Assembly (NCBI GenBank): GCA_045600045.1
Contig: JAZRXD010000089.1
Span: 7,542-71,541 of the forward strand
DNA from: UBA1715 sp045600045
GTDB lineage: Bacteria; Bacteroidota; Bacteroidia; Bacteroidales; UBA1715
Direction: 5' to 3'
Length of the DNA: 64,000 bases
Shown: piece by piece, positions 1 to 8,080 of the stretch
How the letters are laid out: the number at the start of each line of letters is the position of its first letter
Numbering within the stretch: the first letter of the stretch is position 1
Made by a program: the position numbers and the translations under genes
The notes under the pieces: model-generated
The model's input: only the letters and a program-made list of their open reading frames with translations
Database searches by the model: none
What the model was told of the DNA's origin: nothing

Positions 1-2
1 TT

Positions 3-623
3 ATGGGTACCAGCGGTTCGGGAAAATCAACTATGCTAAACATTCTTGGTTGTCTCGACAAACCAACTGATGGGCAATACGAATTGGACGGCATTCCTGT
101 TGATTCTTTGTCTGATGATGAATTGGCAATTATCCGCAATCAAAAAATCGGTTTCGTTTTTCAGGCCTACAACCTATTGCCACGAACCACGTGTATAGAA
201 AACGCAGAACTGCCATTGTTCTACAACAATAACATCTCGGCCGAAGAGCGATTGAACCGTTCCATAAACGCCCTTAACTTGGTTGGATTGCAACAACGTC
301 TGCATCATACGCCAAATCAACTTTCGGGTGGTCAGCAACAACGTGTGGCAATTGCCCGAGCATTGGTAAACGATCCAGTCGTGATTTTTGCCGACGAAGC
401 AACCGGAAACCTTGACACCCGTATGTCATACGAAATTATGGGTTTGTTTCAGGACTTAAACCGTCAAGGAAAAACAATAGTATTCGTAACCCACGAGCCG
501 GATATTGCCCGAATGAGCAAACGAACAATCACGCTTCGCGACGGACTTGTGGTTGACGATCTGGTGTATGAGCATCAAGTTGACGCGAAAGAAGAATTAG
601 CAAAACTCCCCGTAACTGATTAA
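3..623 (+). CDS. ABC transporter ATP-binding protein, MacB/LolD type (5' end outside window)
   Basis: The ATPase of a MacB/LolD-type ABC exporter, which powers the permease encoded directly downstream. The visible part opens at the Walker A loop (GTSGSGKST). It then shows a Q-loop (FVFQAYNLL), the ABC signature LSGGQQQR, Walker B (VIFADEATGNLD) and the switch His (FVTHEP). Walker A normally lies about 40 residues into this family, so the true start is upstream of the window and the ATG at position 3 is only an internal Met. The stop is 2 bp before the permease start, so the two are translationally coupled. Such ATPases usually follow an HlyD/RND-type adaptor gene, expected just outside the window. 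The substrate (drug, peptide or lipoprotein) cannot be read from sequence. Confidence 0.93.
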   Translation: MGTSGSGKSTMLNILGCLDKPTDGQYELDGIPVDSLSDDELAIIRNQKIGFVFQAYNLLPRTTCIENAELPLFYNNNISAEERLNRSINALNLVGLQQRLHHTPNQLSGGQQQRVAIARALVNDPVVIFADEATGNLDTRMSYEIMGLFQDLNRQGKTIVFVTHEPDIARMSKRTITLRDGLVVDDLVYEHQVDAKEELAKLPVTD

Positions 624-625
624 TT

Positions 626-1840
626 ATGGTAGTATCGAATCTTGTAAAAGTTGCATTAAAAGCCATAGTTCTCAATAAGTTGAGAACATTCCTCACTATG
701 CTGGGAATCATTATCGGTGTAGGGTCTGTAATTACCATGCTTGCCATTGGTGAAGGTTCAAAACAAAGCATTACGGCGCAAATTTCACAAATGGGTTCCA
801 ACATGATTACCATCCGTCCCGGTTCGGAACGAGTTGGAGGCGTACGTATTGACGACGGTTCACAACGCAGTATGACGTTGAAAGATGTTGAAGCAATACA
901 AAAAGAAGCAACATTTGTTGATCTCGTTTCCCCAATTGTACAAAGTAGCGGACAAACCATTCACGAAGCAAACAACTGGCCGTCGACTATTTATGGAGTT
1001 TATGCCGATTATCTCGACATTAAGAAAATGGCAATAAGCAAAGGTAGTATGTTCACCGAACGCCACGTAAACCAGTCCGCAAAAGTTGCAATTATCGGGC
1101 AAACTGTGGTTGACAATTTGTTTGGCGACACAAATCCGATAGGACAAACAATACGATTTAAAAATATTCCCTTCCAAGTTATTGGTGTATTGGAATCAAA
1201 AGGAGAAAACACGTACGGACAAGACCAGGACAATTTGATTTTAGCACCATTCACAACGGTACAAAAACGAATTTTAGCAATCAACTACGTTAATTCCATT
1301 GTTGCATCAGCATCAAGTGAAGAAGTTGCGGAACAAGCAGTTACCGAAGTAACGGAAATACTACAAAAAGTTCATAAGAGCGATGGAACCAATAATCCAT
1401 TTAGAATTATGTCGATGGAAGAATTGTTGACAACGGCAAGTTCCACGACCGACATTCTCACCACCCTATTGGTTGTAATTGCCGGCATTTCGCTTTTGAT
1501 TGGTGGTATCGGCATTATGAATATTATGTACGTTTCGGTTAAAGAACGTACCCGAGAGATTGGTTTGCGTATGGCCGTTGGAGCCCGAGGCAAAGATATT
1601 TTGCTACAATTTTTAACAGAATCAATCTTCATCAGCGTAACAGGCGGCATGATTGGCGTTGTGTTTGGCATAGTTGCCACAAAAGTTACTGCGGCACTCA
1701 CCCAATGGCCGACAGAAATCACGCTTTCTTCTATTGTTATTTCGTTTTTCGTTTGTGCAATCACCGGAATTTTCTTCGGTTGGTATCCTGCAAAAAAAGC
1801 AGCCAACCTCAACCCTATCGAAGCGTTGAGATACGAATAA
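626..1840 (+). CDS. MacB-like ABC transporter permease
   Basis: Inner-membrane permease of the MacB/FtsX family, 404 residues, partner of the ATPase ending 2 bp upstream. It has the family layout. One N-terminal membrane helix (LNKLRTFLTMLGIIIGVGSV) is followed by a large periplasmic MacB core domain (about residues 45-265). The C-terminal FtsX domain has three helices (about 280-400) and includes the conserved segment GGIGIMNIMYVSVKERTREIG. It ends with the typical NPIEALRYE. By homology these transporters act mechanically, pushing substrates from the periplasm through a TolC-like channel. The substrate is unknown. No start ambiguity was seen. Confidence 0.93.
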   Translation: MVVSNLVKVALKAIVLNKLRTFLTMLGIIIGVGSVITMLAIGEGSKQSITAQISQMGSNMITIRPGSERVGGVRIDDGSQRSMTLKDVEAIQKEATFVDLVSPIVQSSGQTIHEANNWPSTIYGVYADYLDIKKMAISKGSMFTERHVNQSAKVAIIGQTVVDNLFGDTNPIGQTIRFKNIPFQVIGVLESKGENTYGQDQDNLILAPFTTVQKRILAINYVNSIVASASSEEVAEQAVTEVTEILQKVHKSDGTNNPFRIMSMEELLTTASSTTDILTTLLVVIAGISLLIGGIGIMNIMYVSVKERTREIGLRMAVGARGKDILLQFLTESIFISVTGGMIGVVFGIVATKVTAALTQWPTEITLSSIVISFFVCAITGIFFGWYPAKKAANLNPIEALRYE

Positions 1841-2132
1841 TAAAGATTAGAGTTTAATGATCAGTGAACAACTTTTTTCTTAAAAAGAGTTTCTTTTTCA
1901 AACTGTTTTCACAAGTGCGTTTTTCTACATAGTTAGGGAGTTTGAACTACATAACTATGCAGTTTGAACTGGCAGGCCTTATCGTGCTTTTTTACGCAAA
2001 AAATGCAAAAATTCATTGTACTTGCATACACTATTTCGAGGACAACGAAGAGCCTTTCAAAAAATGACTTTATAAAGACCAGAACAAGACACTTTATTTC
2101 AACAAGTGTGCAGAACTAACAAAATATGTATA

Positions 2133-2147
2133 TAGTACACTGTACTA
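2133..2147. promoter_or_regulatory. Operator-like 7-1-7 palindrome
   Basis: TAGTACA-C-TGTACTA is a perfect inverted repeat with a single central base. This is the spacing used by dimeric Fur/PerR-type and some winged-helix repressors. It lies 154 bp before the phosphatase gene and upstream of two hairpins. The binding protein is unknown, and chance occurrence in AT-rich DNA cannot be excluded. Confidence 0.3.
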
Positions 2148-2152
2148 AACAA

Positions 2153-2213
2153 AATCGGTTTGGAAAATTTAGCTCAAAACCGATTAATGGATTTTTTTAG
2201 GGGAAAAATCCAT
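2153..2213. repeat. Two adjacent inverted repeats (double hairpin)
   Basis: The first hairpin pairs AATCGGTTT (2153-2161) with AAACCGATT (2177-2185). The second pairs ATGGATTTTT (2187-2196) with AAAAATCCAT (2204-2213) around a 7-nt loop. Neither has the GC-rich stem and U-tract of a normal terminator. They could be parts of a structured RNA or the remains of a repeat element. Confidence 0.45.
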
Positions 2214-2267
2214 AATTAAATTTCTTTTTAGATTCTAATCTTTCAAAACGTCTTTCATTGATTATGT

Positions 2268-2275
2268 TATCTTTG
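2268..2275 (+). promoter_or_regulatory. Bacteroidota -7 promoter element (TATCTTTG)
   Basis: TATCTTTG matches the TAnnTTTG -7 consensus of Bacteroidota and sits 25 bp before the phosphatase start codon, leaving a short leader. No good TTTG -33 box is present at the usual spacing. Confidence 0.5.
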
Positions 2276-2300
2276 CATTGAATTTACGAGTCATACAAAT

Positions 2301-2831
2301 ATGAAATTATACATAGTCCGTCACGGCGAAACCGAAGAAAATCGCCTTCATATATTACAAGGTCATTTACCTGGAACATTGACAAAACAAGGCAAAGAAC
2401 AAATACAAAAAACAGCCGAAGAATTAGCACACAAAAACATTCCTTTCACCTGTATTGTATCAAGCGATTTAAAACGTGCTATGGATTCTGCACAAATATT
2501 GTCAGAAAATCTTAAACTGCCAATAGTCCCTATGCAAACGCTACGGGAACGAGATTGGGGGAAATATACGGGTATAACCATTGTAGAAGCAAAAGAGAAA
2601 TATTACAAAGATGGGAAATGGAATTTTCCCGATTCTGCCGAAACCGACGATGGCATTTACCAAAGAGCACAAAACACATTGAAATATTTATCTGAGACAT
2701 TCCCAAACAACACTATCCTACTTGTTACTCACGGACAATTTGCAAGAAACCTGTTGGCTGCGAACCAAGGTTGCTCGTACAAAGAAATACCTTCTTTTTC
2801 GAACGCTGAAGTAAGAGTTTTGGAACTGTAA
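2301..2831 (+). CDS. Histidine phosphatase family protein (phosphoglycerate mutase-like)
   Basis: Branch-1 histidine phosphatase of 176 residues. The family transfers phosphate from small phospho-substrates through a phospho-histidine intermediate. The N-terminal RHGET motif holds the nucleophile His8. SSDLKRA places Arg59, LRERDWG gives the acid/base Glu83, and VTHG gives His144, so the active site is complete. Its size and motifs are compatible with CobC-like alpha-ribazole phosphatase, broad-specificity phosphatase or cofactor-dependent mutase. No cobalamin genes lie nearby to favour CobC. The gene stands alone, with a -7 promoter element 25 bp upstream. Confidence 0.9.
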   Translation: MKLYIVRHGETEENRLHILQGHLPGTLTKQGKEQIQKTAEELAHKNIPFTCIVSSDLKRAMDSAQILSENLKLPIVPMQTLRERDWGKYTGITIVEAKEKYYKDGKWNFPDSAETDDGIYQRAQNTLKYLSETFPNNTILLVTHGQFARNLLAANQGCSYKEIPSFSNAEVRVLEL

Positions 2832-2940
2832 CAACACTCTACTATTCGAAAGATTTCTCAATTATCATTACATATTACCATACACTTCAATGATGGAATT
2901 CTTAACATGAAGCGTCCATTTTTGTCTATCATTCTTTTTG

Positions 2941-2973
2941 TTTGGAAAATATAGAAAATTAAACATATCTTTG
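2941..2973 (+). promoter_or_regulatory. Bacteroidota promoter (TTTG-N21-TATCTTTG)
   Basis: A TTTG -33 box at 2941-2944 and TATCTTTG at 2966-2973 are separated by 21 bp, an excellent consensus match. The expected transcription start near 2980 lies after an earlier in-frame ATG at 2938. This fixes the downstream gene's start at 2998, where a signal peptide begins. Confidence 0.75.
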
Positions 2974-2997
2974 AGGTCAAACATTGAAATACATACT

Positions 2998-4026
2998 ATG
3001 AAAAAACATTTATTATTAGGATTGGCGTTAACAACGCTTATGGGCATGAGTGCCACAGTTTTTGCACAGGAACCAGTAGTTATGCTTCATCACAATGGTG
3101 AACAAACTCCATTTCTTGGTATTGATGGTTTGAAACAAGCCTACGAGGCAGCGGTTGACAACGACACAATTTATTTGCCTGGTGGATTGTTCAATCAACC
3201 TTCGGATTACATGAAAGGCATTCATATTTATGGCACTGGTATTTTGCCAGATAGCACCAAAGCAACAACAATTACAACTTTGAGTGGCCAAACACGCATA
3301 CATACAGGTGCAGACAATTTCCATTTAGAAGGAGTTCAAGGAAATTCAAGCATTAGGTTTGGAAATGGTAAAGATACGATTTCTCAAATACGTATTATTG
3401 GTTGTAAATTCGCAGGAATTGCAGAAAATAATTCTAGTGCTCAAATTACTGGTGTACAGCTTATTCAATGTATTTTTACAGAAAGCATGAACTTCGCTGG
3501 AATAAAAAATTCCATAATGAAAAATTCTATTTTTTGTTCTGAAAGTAGTATTGTGTCAACAACATACAATACGTTTGAAAACAATGTCATTATAAGTTCA
3601 TACGGTTATTATGGTACTAGAGGTTTTAATGGTAATTCAAATACACTGCGTAACAATGCAATATTATATGCTGCTTCTGGTGATTTTTTGGCAGGGAGTT
3701 CAAATTCTTTGTACAATAACACAAATTGTAATGCAGGAAAAGACTGTACAACAAACGAAAATCCATATACGGTCCTTACAACAGATATGTTTGTGAATTA
3801 TACTGGTACAACCTTCTCTTTTGACCAAGATTTTCACCTTCAAAATCCAGAATTATATTTAGGAACAGATGGAACACAAATAGGTATTTATGGTGGAGAA
3901 TATGCGTGGCCAGATGCAAAGGCTGTTTTGCCGTCAAATCCACATATTCGTGCTTGCAATACAGCATCAAATACCGACGAAAATGGTATGTTGCAAATAA
4001 ATGTTCAAGTTGGCGCTCAAAACTAA
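2998..4026 (+). CDS. Secreted right-handed beta-helix-like protein
   Basis: An exported protein of 342 residues whose function is not recognised. A clear signal peptide (MKKHLLLGLALTTLMGMSATVFA) precedes the mature start at QEP. The body (about residues 45-290) is built of short repeated strands rich in N, I, G and T (for example NSIMKNSIFCSES, NTFENNVIISS, NTLRNNAILYAAS). That is the look of a right-handed parallel beta-helix as in pectate-lyase-like or adhesin folds. The carbohydrate-lyase catalytic residues cannot be identified. It ends without a T9SS sorting domain, but lies 4 bp before a T9SS protein gene. It may therefore be released to the periplasm or handled together with that neighbour. 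The start was chosen from promoter position and signal peptide. Confidence 0.75.
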   Translation: MKKHLLLGLALTTLMGMSATVFAQEPVVMLHHNGEQTPFLGIDGLKQAYEAAVDNDTIYLPGGLFNQPSDYMKGIHIYGTGILPDSTKATTITTLSGQTRIHTGADNFHLEGVQGNSSIRFGNGKDTISQIRIIGCKFAGIAENNSSAQITGVQLIQCIFTESMNFAGIKNSIMKNSIFCSESSIVSTTYNTFENNVIISSYGYYGTRGFNGNSNTLRNNAILYAASGDFLAGSSNSLYNNTNCNAGKDCTTNENPYTVLTTDMFVNYTGTTFSFDQDFHLQNPELYLGTDGTQIGIYGGEYAWPDAKAVLPSNPHIRACNTASNTDENGMLQINVQVGAQN

Positions 4027-4030
4027 TCGC

Positions 4031-5929
4031 ATGAAAATCCTAAGATGCATAGTTCTCGTACTTGCTACCTGCCTAACAAGCGCGTATGCATTTTCGCAAA
4101 ATGCTATTTCTCAATATCAATATTGGTTTAATAGTGATTTTGGAAATGCTGTGGTTGTGCAGCAGGAATTTGCAAAAAATGTTGACATTGCTCCCAAAAT
4201 TGATGCAAGTTCACTGACGGAAGGTTTACACGTGCTGAATATTCGTTTTCAAGATAAAAACGGCGTGTGGAGTGCAGTGAAAAGTCAATTTTTCTTGAAA
4301 CCAACACCGAAAATTGCAAAAGAAAATGCGATGTCTGTTTGTCAATATTGGATAGATTACGATTTTGCCAATGCGGTAACAACAGAAACCGCAAACGCGC
4401 AAGATATTGTGTTAGATACAAAACTGAATTTTGAAACTATCGGCGAAGGTTTACACGTGCTGAATATTCGTTTTCAAGACAAAAACGGCGTGTGGAGTGC
4501 GGTAAAAAGTCAATTTTTCCTGAAACCAGTGCAGAAAGTTGCAAAAGAAAATGCAATGTCTGTTTGTCAATATTGGATAGATTACGATTTTGCCAATGCG
4601 GTAACAACGGAAACCGCAAACGCGAAAGATATTGTGTTAGATACAAAACTGAATTTTGAAACTATCGGCGAAGGTTTACACGTGCTGAACATTCGTTTTC
4701 AAGATAAAAACGGCGTGTGGACATCAACGAAAAGTCAATTCTTTGCGAAAAAAGCATACCGAAATCAAACGGAAGACGGCAATATTGTAACGTATCAATA
4801 TTGGTTTGATGACAATTTTGTTGATGCACAAACAATGGTATTGGAAAGTGCTGGCAAAAATGTTGATATAGCAGACAAATTAGATTGCCGCCGAATACCA
4901 AAAGGCGTTCATTACTTGAATTTCCGTTCTATGGACAATCGTGGTGTGTGGAGCAGCGTAATTACCGACACAATCGAGAAAATCTCGTTGCCAATTGCAG
5001 ATTTCACGTTCGATACACTTGAAATTACATGTAAATCAATCACTTTGCGATTCAAAGACAATAGTATTGATGGTGATGCATATCAATGGAATTTTGGCGA
5101 TGCCACCGATGTTGACACAAGCCGCAATCCGACACATACGTTTGGCGAAGGTGAATTTTTTGTTTCGCTGATGGTTAGCGATACTACATTGAATAGTGAT
5201 AGCGCAAAAGCAGCTCCGCTTACTTTCGAGGAAGAACGATTGTATGAAGAACTTTCAGAAACTGCTTGTGAGTCATTTGTATGGAACGGAGAAACATTCA
5301 CAGAATCAAATGATTATGAAAGAACATTTTTAACAGAAAATGGTTGCGATTCTGTTGTTACGCTTCATTTAACAATCAATAAATCGGTGGAAAATCACAT
5401 AGAAGAACAAGCGTGCGAATCGTTTGTTTGGGGAAGTGAGGAATATACACTTTCGGGAGATTATACGCAGACACTACAAACAGTAACAGGTTGTGATTCA
5501 ACTGTTACGTTACATTTAACAATCAACCATGCAACGGTTTCTGATTTTAGCGAAACGTCATCTCAACCATTTGTTTGGAATGGCGTAACATACAACGAAA
5601 GCGGCGATTACGTACAAACATTGGAGACACAAACAGGTTGCGACAGTGTTGTAACCTTGCATTTGACAATCCAAACAGGAATCGAAAATGTGAATGTTTC
5701 AAAAATTGTAATGTATCCAATTCCAGCAAAAGATTACTTAAATATTGAATCATCAGAAATGATTAACCACATAGAAATCGTCAATGCTGCGGGTCAAGTC
5801 GTTAATCGTTATTCTGTTATGGGAACAAAGGCAAAATGCGATGTCTCATCATTACTAAATGGTGTGTATTCGGTTAAGATGTATCTTAACAACGTACCTG
5901 TTCCAATCCAAAAAACATTTGTGAAATAA
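4031..5929 (+). CDS. Repeat-rich T9SS-secreted surface protein with PKD domain
   Basis: Cell-surface protein of 632 residues exported by the type IX system. Order: signal peptide (MKILRCIVLVLATCLTSAYAFSQ); four 75-residue repeats (about 25-320) carrying QYWxDxDFxNA and GLHVLNIRFQDKNGVW; a PKD domain (about 325-395, YQWNFGDATDVDTSRNPTHTF); three repeats of about 45 residues with ACESFVWNG and GCDSVVTLHLTI (about 415-550); and a T9SS type A sorting domain at the end (MYPIPAKDYLNIESSE to VPIQKTFVK). The first repeats are nearly identical at DNA level, suggesting recent duplication. The stop of the beta-helix gene is 4 bp upstream, so the two form an operon. The likely role is an adhesin or matrix protein. 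No catalytic domain was seen. Confidence 0.88.
   Translation: MKILRCIVLVLATCLTSAYAFSQNAISQYQYWFNSDFGNAVVVQQEFAKNVDIAPKIDASSLTEGLHVLNIRFQDKNGVWSAVKSQFFLKPTPKIAKENAMSVCQYWIDYDFANAVTTETANAQDIVLDTKLNFETIGEGLHVLNIRFQDKNGVWSAVKSQFFLKPVQKVAKENAMSVCQYWIDYDFANAVTTETANAKDIVLDTKLNFETIGEGLHVLNIRFQDKNGVWTSTKSQFFAKKAYRNQTEDGNIVTYQYWFDDNFVDAQTMVLESAGKNVDIADKLDCRRIPKGVHYLNFRSMDNRGVWSSVITDTIEKISLPIADFTFDTLEITCKSITLRFKDNSIDGDAYQWNFGDATDVDTSRNPTHTFGEGEFFVSLMVSDTTLNSDSAKAAPLTFEEERLYEELSETACESFVWNGETFTESNDYERTFLTENGCDSVVTLHLTINKSVENHIEEQACESFVWGSEEYTLSGDYTQTLQTVTGCDSTVTLHLTINHATVSDFSETSSQPFVWNGVTYNESGDYVQTLETQTGCDSVVTLHLTIQTGIENVNVSKIVMYPIPAKDYLNIESSEMINHIEIVNAAGQVVNRYSVMGTKAKCDVSSLLNGVYSVKMYLNNVPVPIQKTFVK
4103..4990 (+). 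repeat. Four tandem 225-bp coding repeats
   Basis: Units begin near 4103, 4328, 4553 and 4781. Units 1 to 3 keep an exact 225-bp (75-codon) period, and long stretches of units 2 and 3 are almost base-identical. Unit 4 is diverged and shifted by one codon. The pattern suggests unequal recombination and possible copy-number variation. Confidence 0.85.
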
Positions 5930-6073
5930 AACTGGTTGTACTTATTTAATAAGAGATGAGAAAGAATTTTATGGATTAATACTTTGAAATGCTATAAATT
6001 ATTCCTCTAAGTTAGAATCTTATTATATGTAATACGGATATTCCTTTACCTACCAATGCTTCTGCACCTTTAG

Positions 6074-6104
6074 TTTGAGGAAACACTATTTTGTTTTATA
6101 TTTG
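6074..6104 (+). promoter_or_regulatory. Bacteroidota promoter (TTTG-N19-TATATTTG)
   Basis: TTTG at 6074-6077 and TATATTTG at 6097-6104 with 19-bp spacing. It overlaps an upstream in-frame ATG at 6091, so translation of the acetyltransferase must begin later, at 6151. Confidence 0.75.
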
Positions 6105-6150
6105 CTTGTCAAGCGAAATAAAAACAATAACAAGTAAGACTACCAATAAT

Positions 6151-6822
6151 ATGAATCCTTTTTCTAAAGAAGATTTTATTGCTTACGCTCAAGATAAAGG
6201 GCTTTATGTACTGGGGAAAAAAGATGAGAAAAAGTTTGTAGAATGTGGCGTAGATGCGTTTCTTGGCTACGGAATGTACAACACGTTTTTCAATCATTAT
6301 GATACCCCAGATAAATCGTACAATGATAAATTGGCACTTCTTATGCGACTGCTATTCCGTGGAACTCCTGAAGCTGTCGTTATTGCCAATTCCGAAGACG
6401 TTGATGGTTTCGCACAATTTCTTCCACCTGGCTTCTCGGGAACTCCACTAATTAGATACATTCTTGCGGGCGGATGGAAATTGCCTTTTATGCATAATGG
6501 GATCTCTACTATCATCCATTCGGATGCCGTTGAGAAATATTCGTTTATGAAAAAAAAAGAAATCACACAAAACGAGGACATATATCTCTATAATCTTGCG
6601 GTAAAACACAATAGGCAACATAGACATATAGCATCTACACTTATACACACTATGCAAGAATATGCCTCAAATATCGGTCGTTGCTGTTATCTTGAAACAT
6701 ACGACCCCAATAATATAACTATTTATGAACGTATGGGATTCAAACTCCAAAAAGAATCGAGTGTGCCAAATTCTGATTTAACACATTACCCTTTCTTGAA
6801 AAATCCCACAGAACAAAAATAA
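6151..6822 (+). CDS. GNAT family N-acetyltransferase
   Basis: Predicted soluble acetyltransferase of 223 residues. The C-terminal half (about 120-215) has GNAT features. The strand EDIYLYNLAVKHNRQHRHIASTL corresponds to motif A, though the acetyl-CoA pyrophosphate loop (Q/RxxGxG/A) is poorly kept as RQHRHIA. The later segment YLETYDPNNITIYERMGFK is a typical motif B, where the Tyr before ERMGF often serves as general acid. The N-terminal part (FIAYAQDKGLYVLGKKDEKKF) matches a GNAT subgroup common in Bacteroidota. The substrate is unknown. It is monocistronic, with its own promoter and a terminator downstream. Confidence 0.8.
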   Translation: MNPFSKEDFIAYAQDKGLYVLGKKDEKKFVECGVDAFLGYGMYNTFFNHYDTPDKSYNDKLALLMRLLFRGTPEAVVIANSEDVDGFAQFLPPGFSGTPLIRYILAGGWKLPFMHNGISTIIHSDAVEKYSFMKKKEITQNEDIYLYNLAVKHNRQHRHIASTLIHTMQEYASNIGRCCYLETYDPNNITIYERMGFKLQKESSVPNSDLTHYPFLKNPTEQK

Positions 6823-6919
6823 CATTGACAACCGACTCGATATTACAAAAGTGTCGGATTGTCTAATGACTAATAAAAATAAACGTTTGGGACTGATATA
6901 ACTGAAGAATTCTGTTAAC

Positions 6920-6951
6920 AAAAAGGCTCGTCACTAATGGCGAGCCTTTTT
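6920..6951. terminator. Bidirectional intrinsic terminator
   Basis: AAAAAGGCTCG (6920-6930) pairs with CGAGCCTTTTT (6941-6951) around a 10-nt loop, with A and T tracts on both sides. It separates the acetyltransferase (+) from the convergent rubrerythrin gene (-) and should stop transcription both ways. Confidence 0.85.
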
Positions 6952-6969
6952 GTTTGATAACGTATAATT

Positions 6970-7518
6970 TTATTTTTTGAAATAGCGGTTGTATAAACCT
7001 TGGAAACCTTGACCGTGACGAGCCTCGTCTTTTGCCATTTCGTGAACAGTGTCGTGAATTGCGTCAAGATCTTGAGCTTTAGCGTTTTTAGCAATACGCA
7101 TTTTGTCTTCGCAAGCACCAGCTTCAGCCATCATACGTTTTTCAAGGTTAGTTTTTGTATCCCAAACAACATCACCAAGTAGTTCGGCAAATTTAGAAGC
7201 ATGTTCAGCTTCTTCCAAAGCATAGCGTTTAAATGCTTCTGCAATTTCTGGGTATCCTTCGCGGTCAGCTTGACGACTCATAGCCAAGTACATTCCTACT
7301 TCAGTGCATTCACCCATGAAATGTGCGTTTAAGTCTTTCTTCATTTCTGCATCACAATCTTTTGCGATACCAATAACGTGTTCTGTTACAAATGTTAAAC
7401 CTGCTTTTTCGTCAGCAACTTTCCATTCTACAATCTGTTTACATTGTGGACAGCGTTCTGGGGCTTCGTCTCCTTCGTGAACATAGCCACATACTGGACA
7501 AATAAATTTTTTTGACAT
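6970..7518 (-). CDS. rbr: Reverse rubrerythrin (N-terminal rubredoxin, C-terminal di-iron domain)
   Basis: Peroxide-reducing non-haem iron protein of 182 residues that detoxifies hydrogen peroxide in the cytoplasm of anaerobes. The rubredoxin iron ligands come first (C7, C10, C23, C26 in ICPVCGY and ERCPQCK). The four-helix ferritin-like domain follows, with carboxylate/His ligands in MGECTE, EEAEHASKF, EAGACEDKM and KDEARHG. This rubredoxin-first order is the reverse of classical rubrerythrin and is typical of NADH-peroxidase-type proteins in clostridia and Bacteroidota. It lies 9 bp downstream of the perR gene on the same strand, so it is a direct member of a peroxide-responsive operon. Confidence 0.95.
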   Translation of the reverse strand: MSKKFICPVCGYVHEGDEAPERCPQCKQIVEWKVADEKAGLTFVTEHVIGIAKDCDAEMKKDLNAHFMGECTEVGMYLAMSRQADREGYPEIAEAFKRYALEEAEHASKFAELLGDVVWDTKTNLEKRMMAEAGACEDKMRIAKNAKAQDLDAIHDTVHEMAKDEARHGQGFQGLYNRYFKK

Positions 7519-7527
7519 AATTTTTAA

Positions 7528-7953
7528 TTATTTAGTTAAACATAGATTACATATTCCTTTATAGTACATTTGAGTTTCTGTAATTTTAAAATTCTTTAAA
7601 ATTACGTTGTCAGATGGATAATCAAACTTTTGCTCAATATCAAAAATTTTTCCACAACAATTGCACATAAAATGCGCGTGTTGAGTGGAATAACCATCAT
7701 AATGAACCATTTTATCGTCTATAAGAATTGATAGAATAGCCCCTTTGGATTCCAGTAATTGCAATGTATTGTATATTGTTGTTTTTGAAAGCGTTATCAT
7801 TTCCTTTGATAGCGACTCGTAGATTTCATCAATAGCTGGATGAGTTCTATGTTCCAACAAATACTTTAAAATTGCAATTCGTTGAATCGAAGGTTTTATA
7901 CCAAATTGATTCAATCTATCAATTACCTGTTCTTTTGTGATAATTGTATTCAT
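7528..7953 (-). CDS. perR: Peroxide-sensing Fur-family repressor (PerR)
   Basis: Fur-family repressor of 141 residues when started at the ATG at 7953. Earlier in-frame starts lie in or above the promoter. Residues align with Bacillus PerR with an offset of one. Structural zinc cysteines are C97/C100 (CNCC) and C135/C138 (CNLC). Regulatory metal ligands are H38, D86, H92, H94 and D105. Aspartate at the last position is the usual mark of PerR rather than Fur, which has Glu. The winged helix includes LSKTTIYNTLQLLESKG. It heads the operon with rubrerythrin. A palindrome covering its own promoter suggests autoregulation. Confidence 0.9.
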   Translation of the reverse strand: MNTIITKEQVIDRLNQFGIKPSIQRIAILKYLLEHRTHPAIDEIYESLSKEMITLSKTTIYNTLQLLESKGAILSILIDDKMVHYDGYSTQHAHFMCNCCGKIFDIEQKFDYPSDNVILKNFKITETQMYYKGICNLCLTK

Positions 7954-7958
7954 TGTAA

Positions 7959-7980
7959 ATTTGTATTCATTACAAATATA
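7959..7980 (-). promoter_or_regulatory. perR-rbr promoter with PerR-like operator
   Basis: On the minus strand TATATTTG (7973-7980) is a consensus -7 element. Overlapping it, ATTTGTA (7959-7965) and TACAAAT (7971-7977) form a perfect inverted repeat with a 5-bp spacer, AT-rich like known PerR/Fur boxes. A repressor bound here would block the promoter. The repeat ends 6 bp upstream of the perR start codon. Confidence 0.65.
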
Positions 7981-8080
7981 TACAAAAGAATGGAATTTTT
8001 TTTGTAGCAAATTGAACAGTTTAGGAGATTTTTATTTATTACGAAATTCCAATCACTAATCTCTATTTACAACTTTATTA

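Larger units (their letters stand above)
1841..2300. other. 460-bp intergenic region rich in inverted and direct repeats
   Basis: No convincing gene lies here. The region holds several short symmetric elements. A direct repeat AGTTTGAACT occurs at 1939-1948 and 1961-1970. An interleaved inverted repeat CATAGTTA/TAACTATG lies at 1928-1935 and 1952-1959. A perfect 7-1-7 palindrome is at 2133-2147. Two back-to-back hairpins lie at 2153-2185 and 2187-2213. Nothing resembling a tRNA or known riboswitch was recognised. A small regulatory RNA or a decayed repeat element is possible. Confidence 0.5.

Noticed and set aside
529..960. Open frame of 143 codons on the minus strand
   Set aside because: It is antisense to the ABC ATPase/permease pair, which has complete motifs, and it has no promoter or domain.
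4103..4990. Insertion-sequence or mobile repeat
   Set aside because: The 225-bp units are in-frame protein repeats within one coding sequence, with no terminal inverted repeats or transposase.
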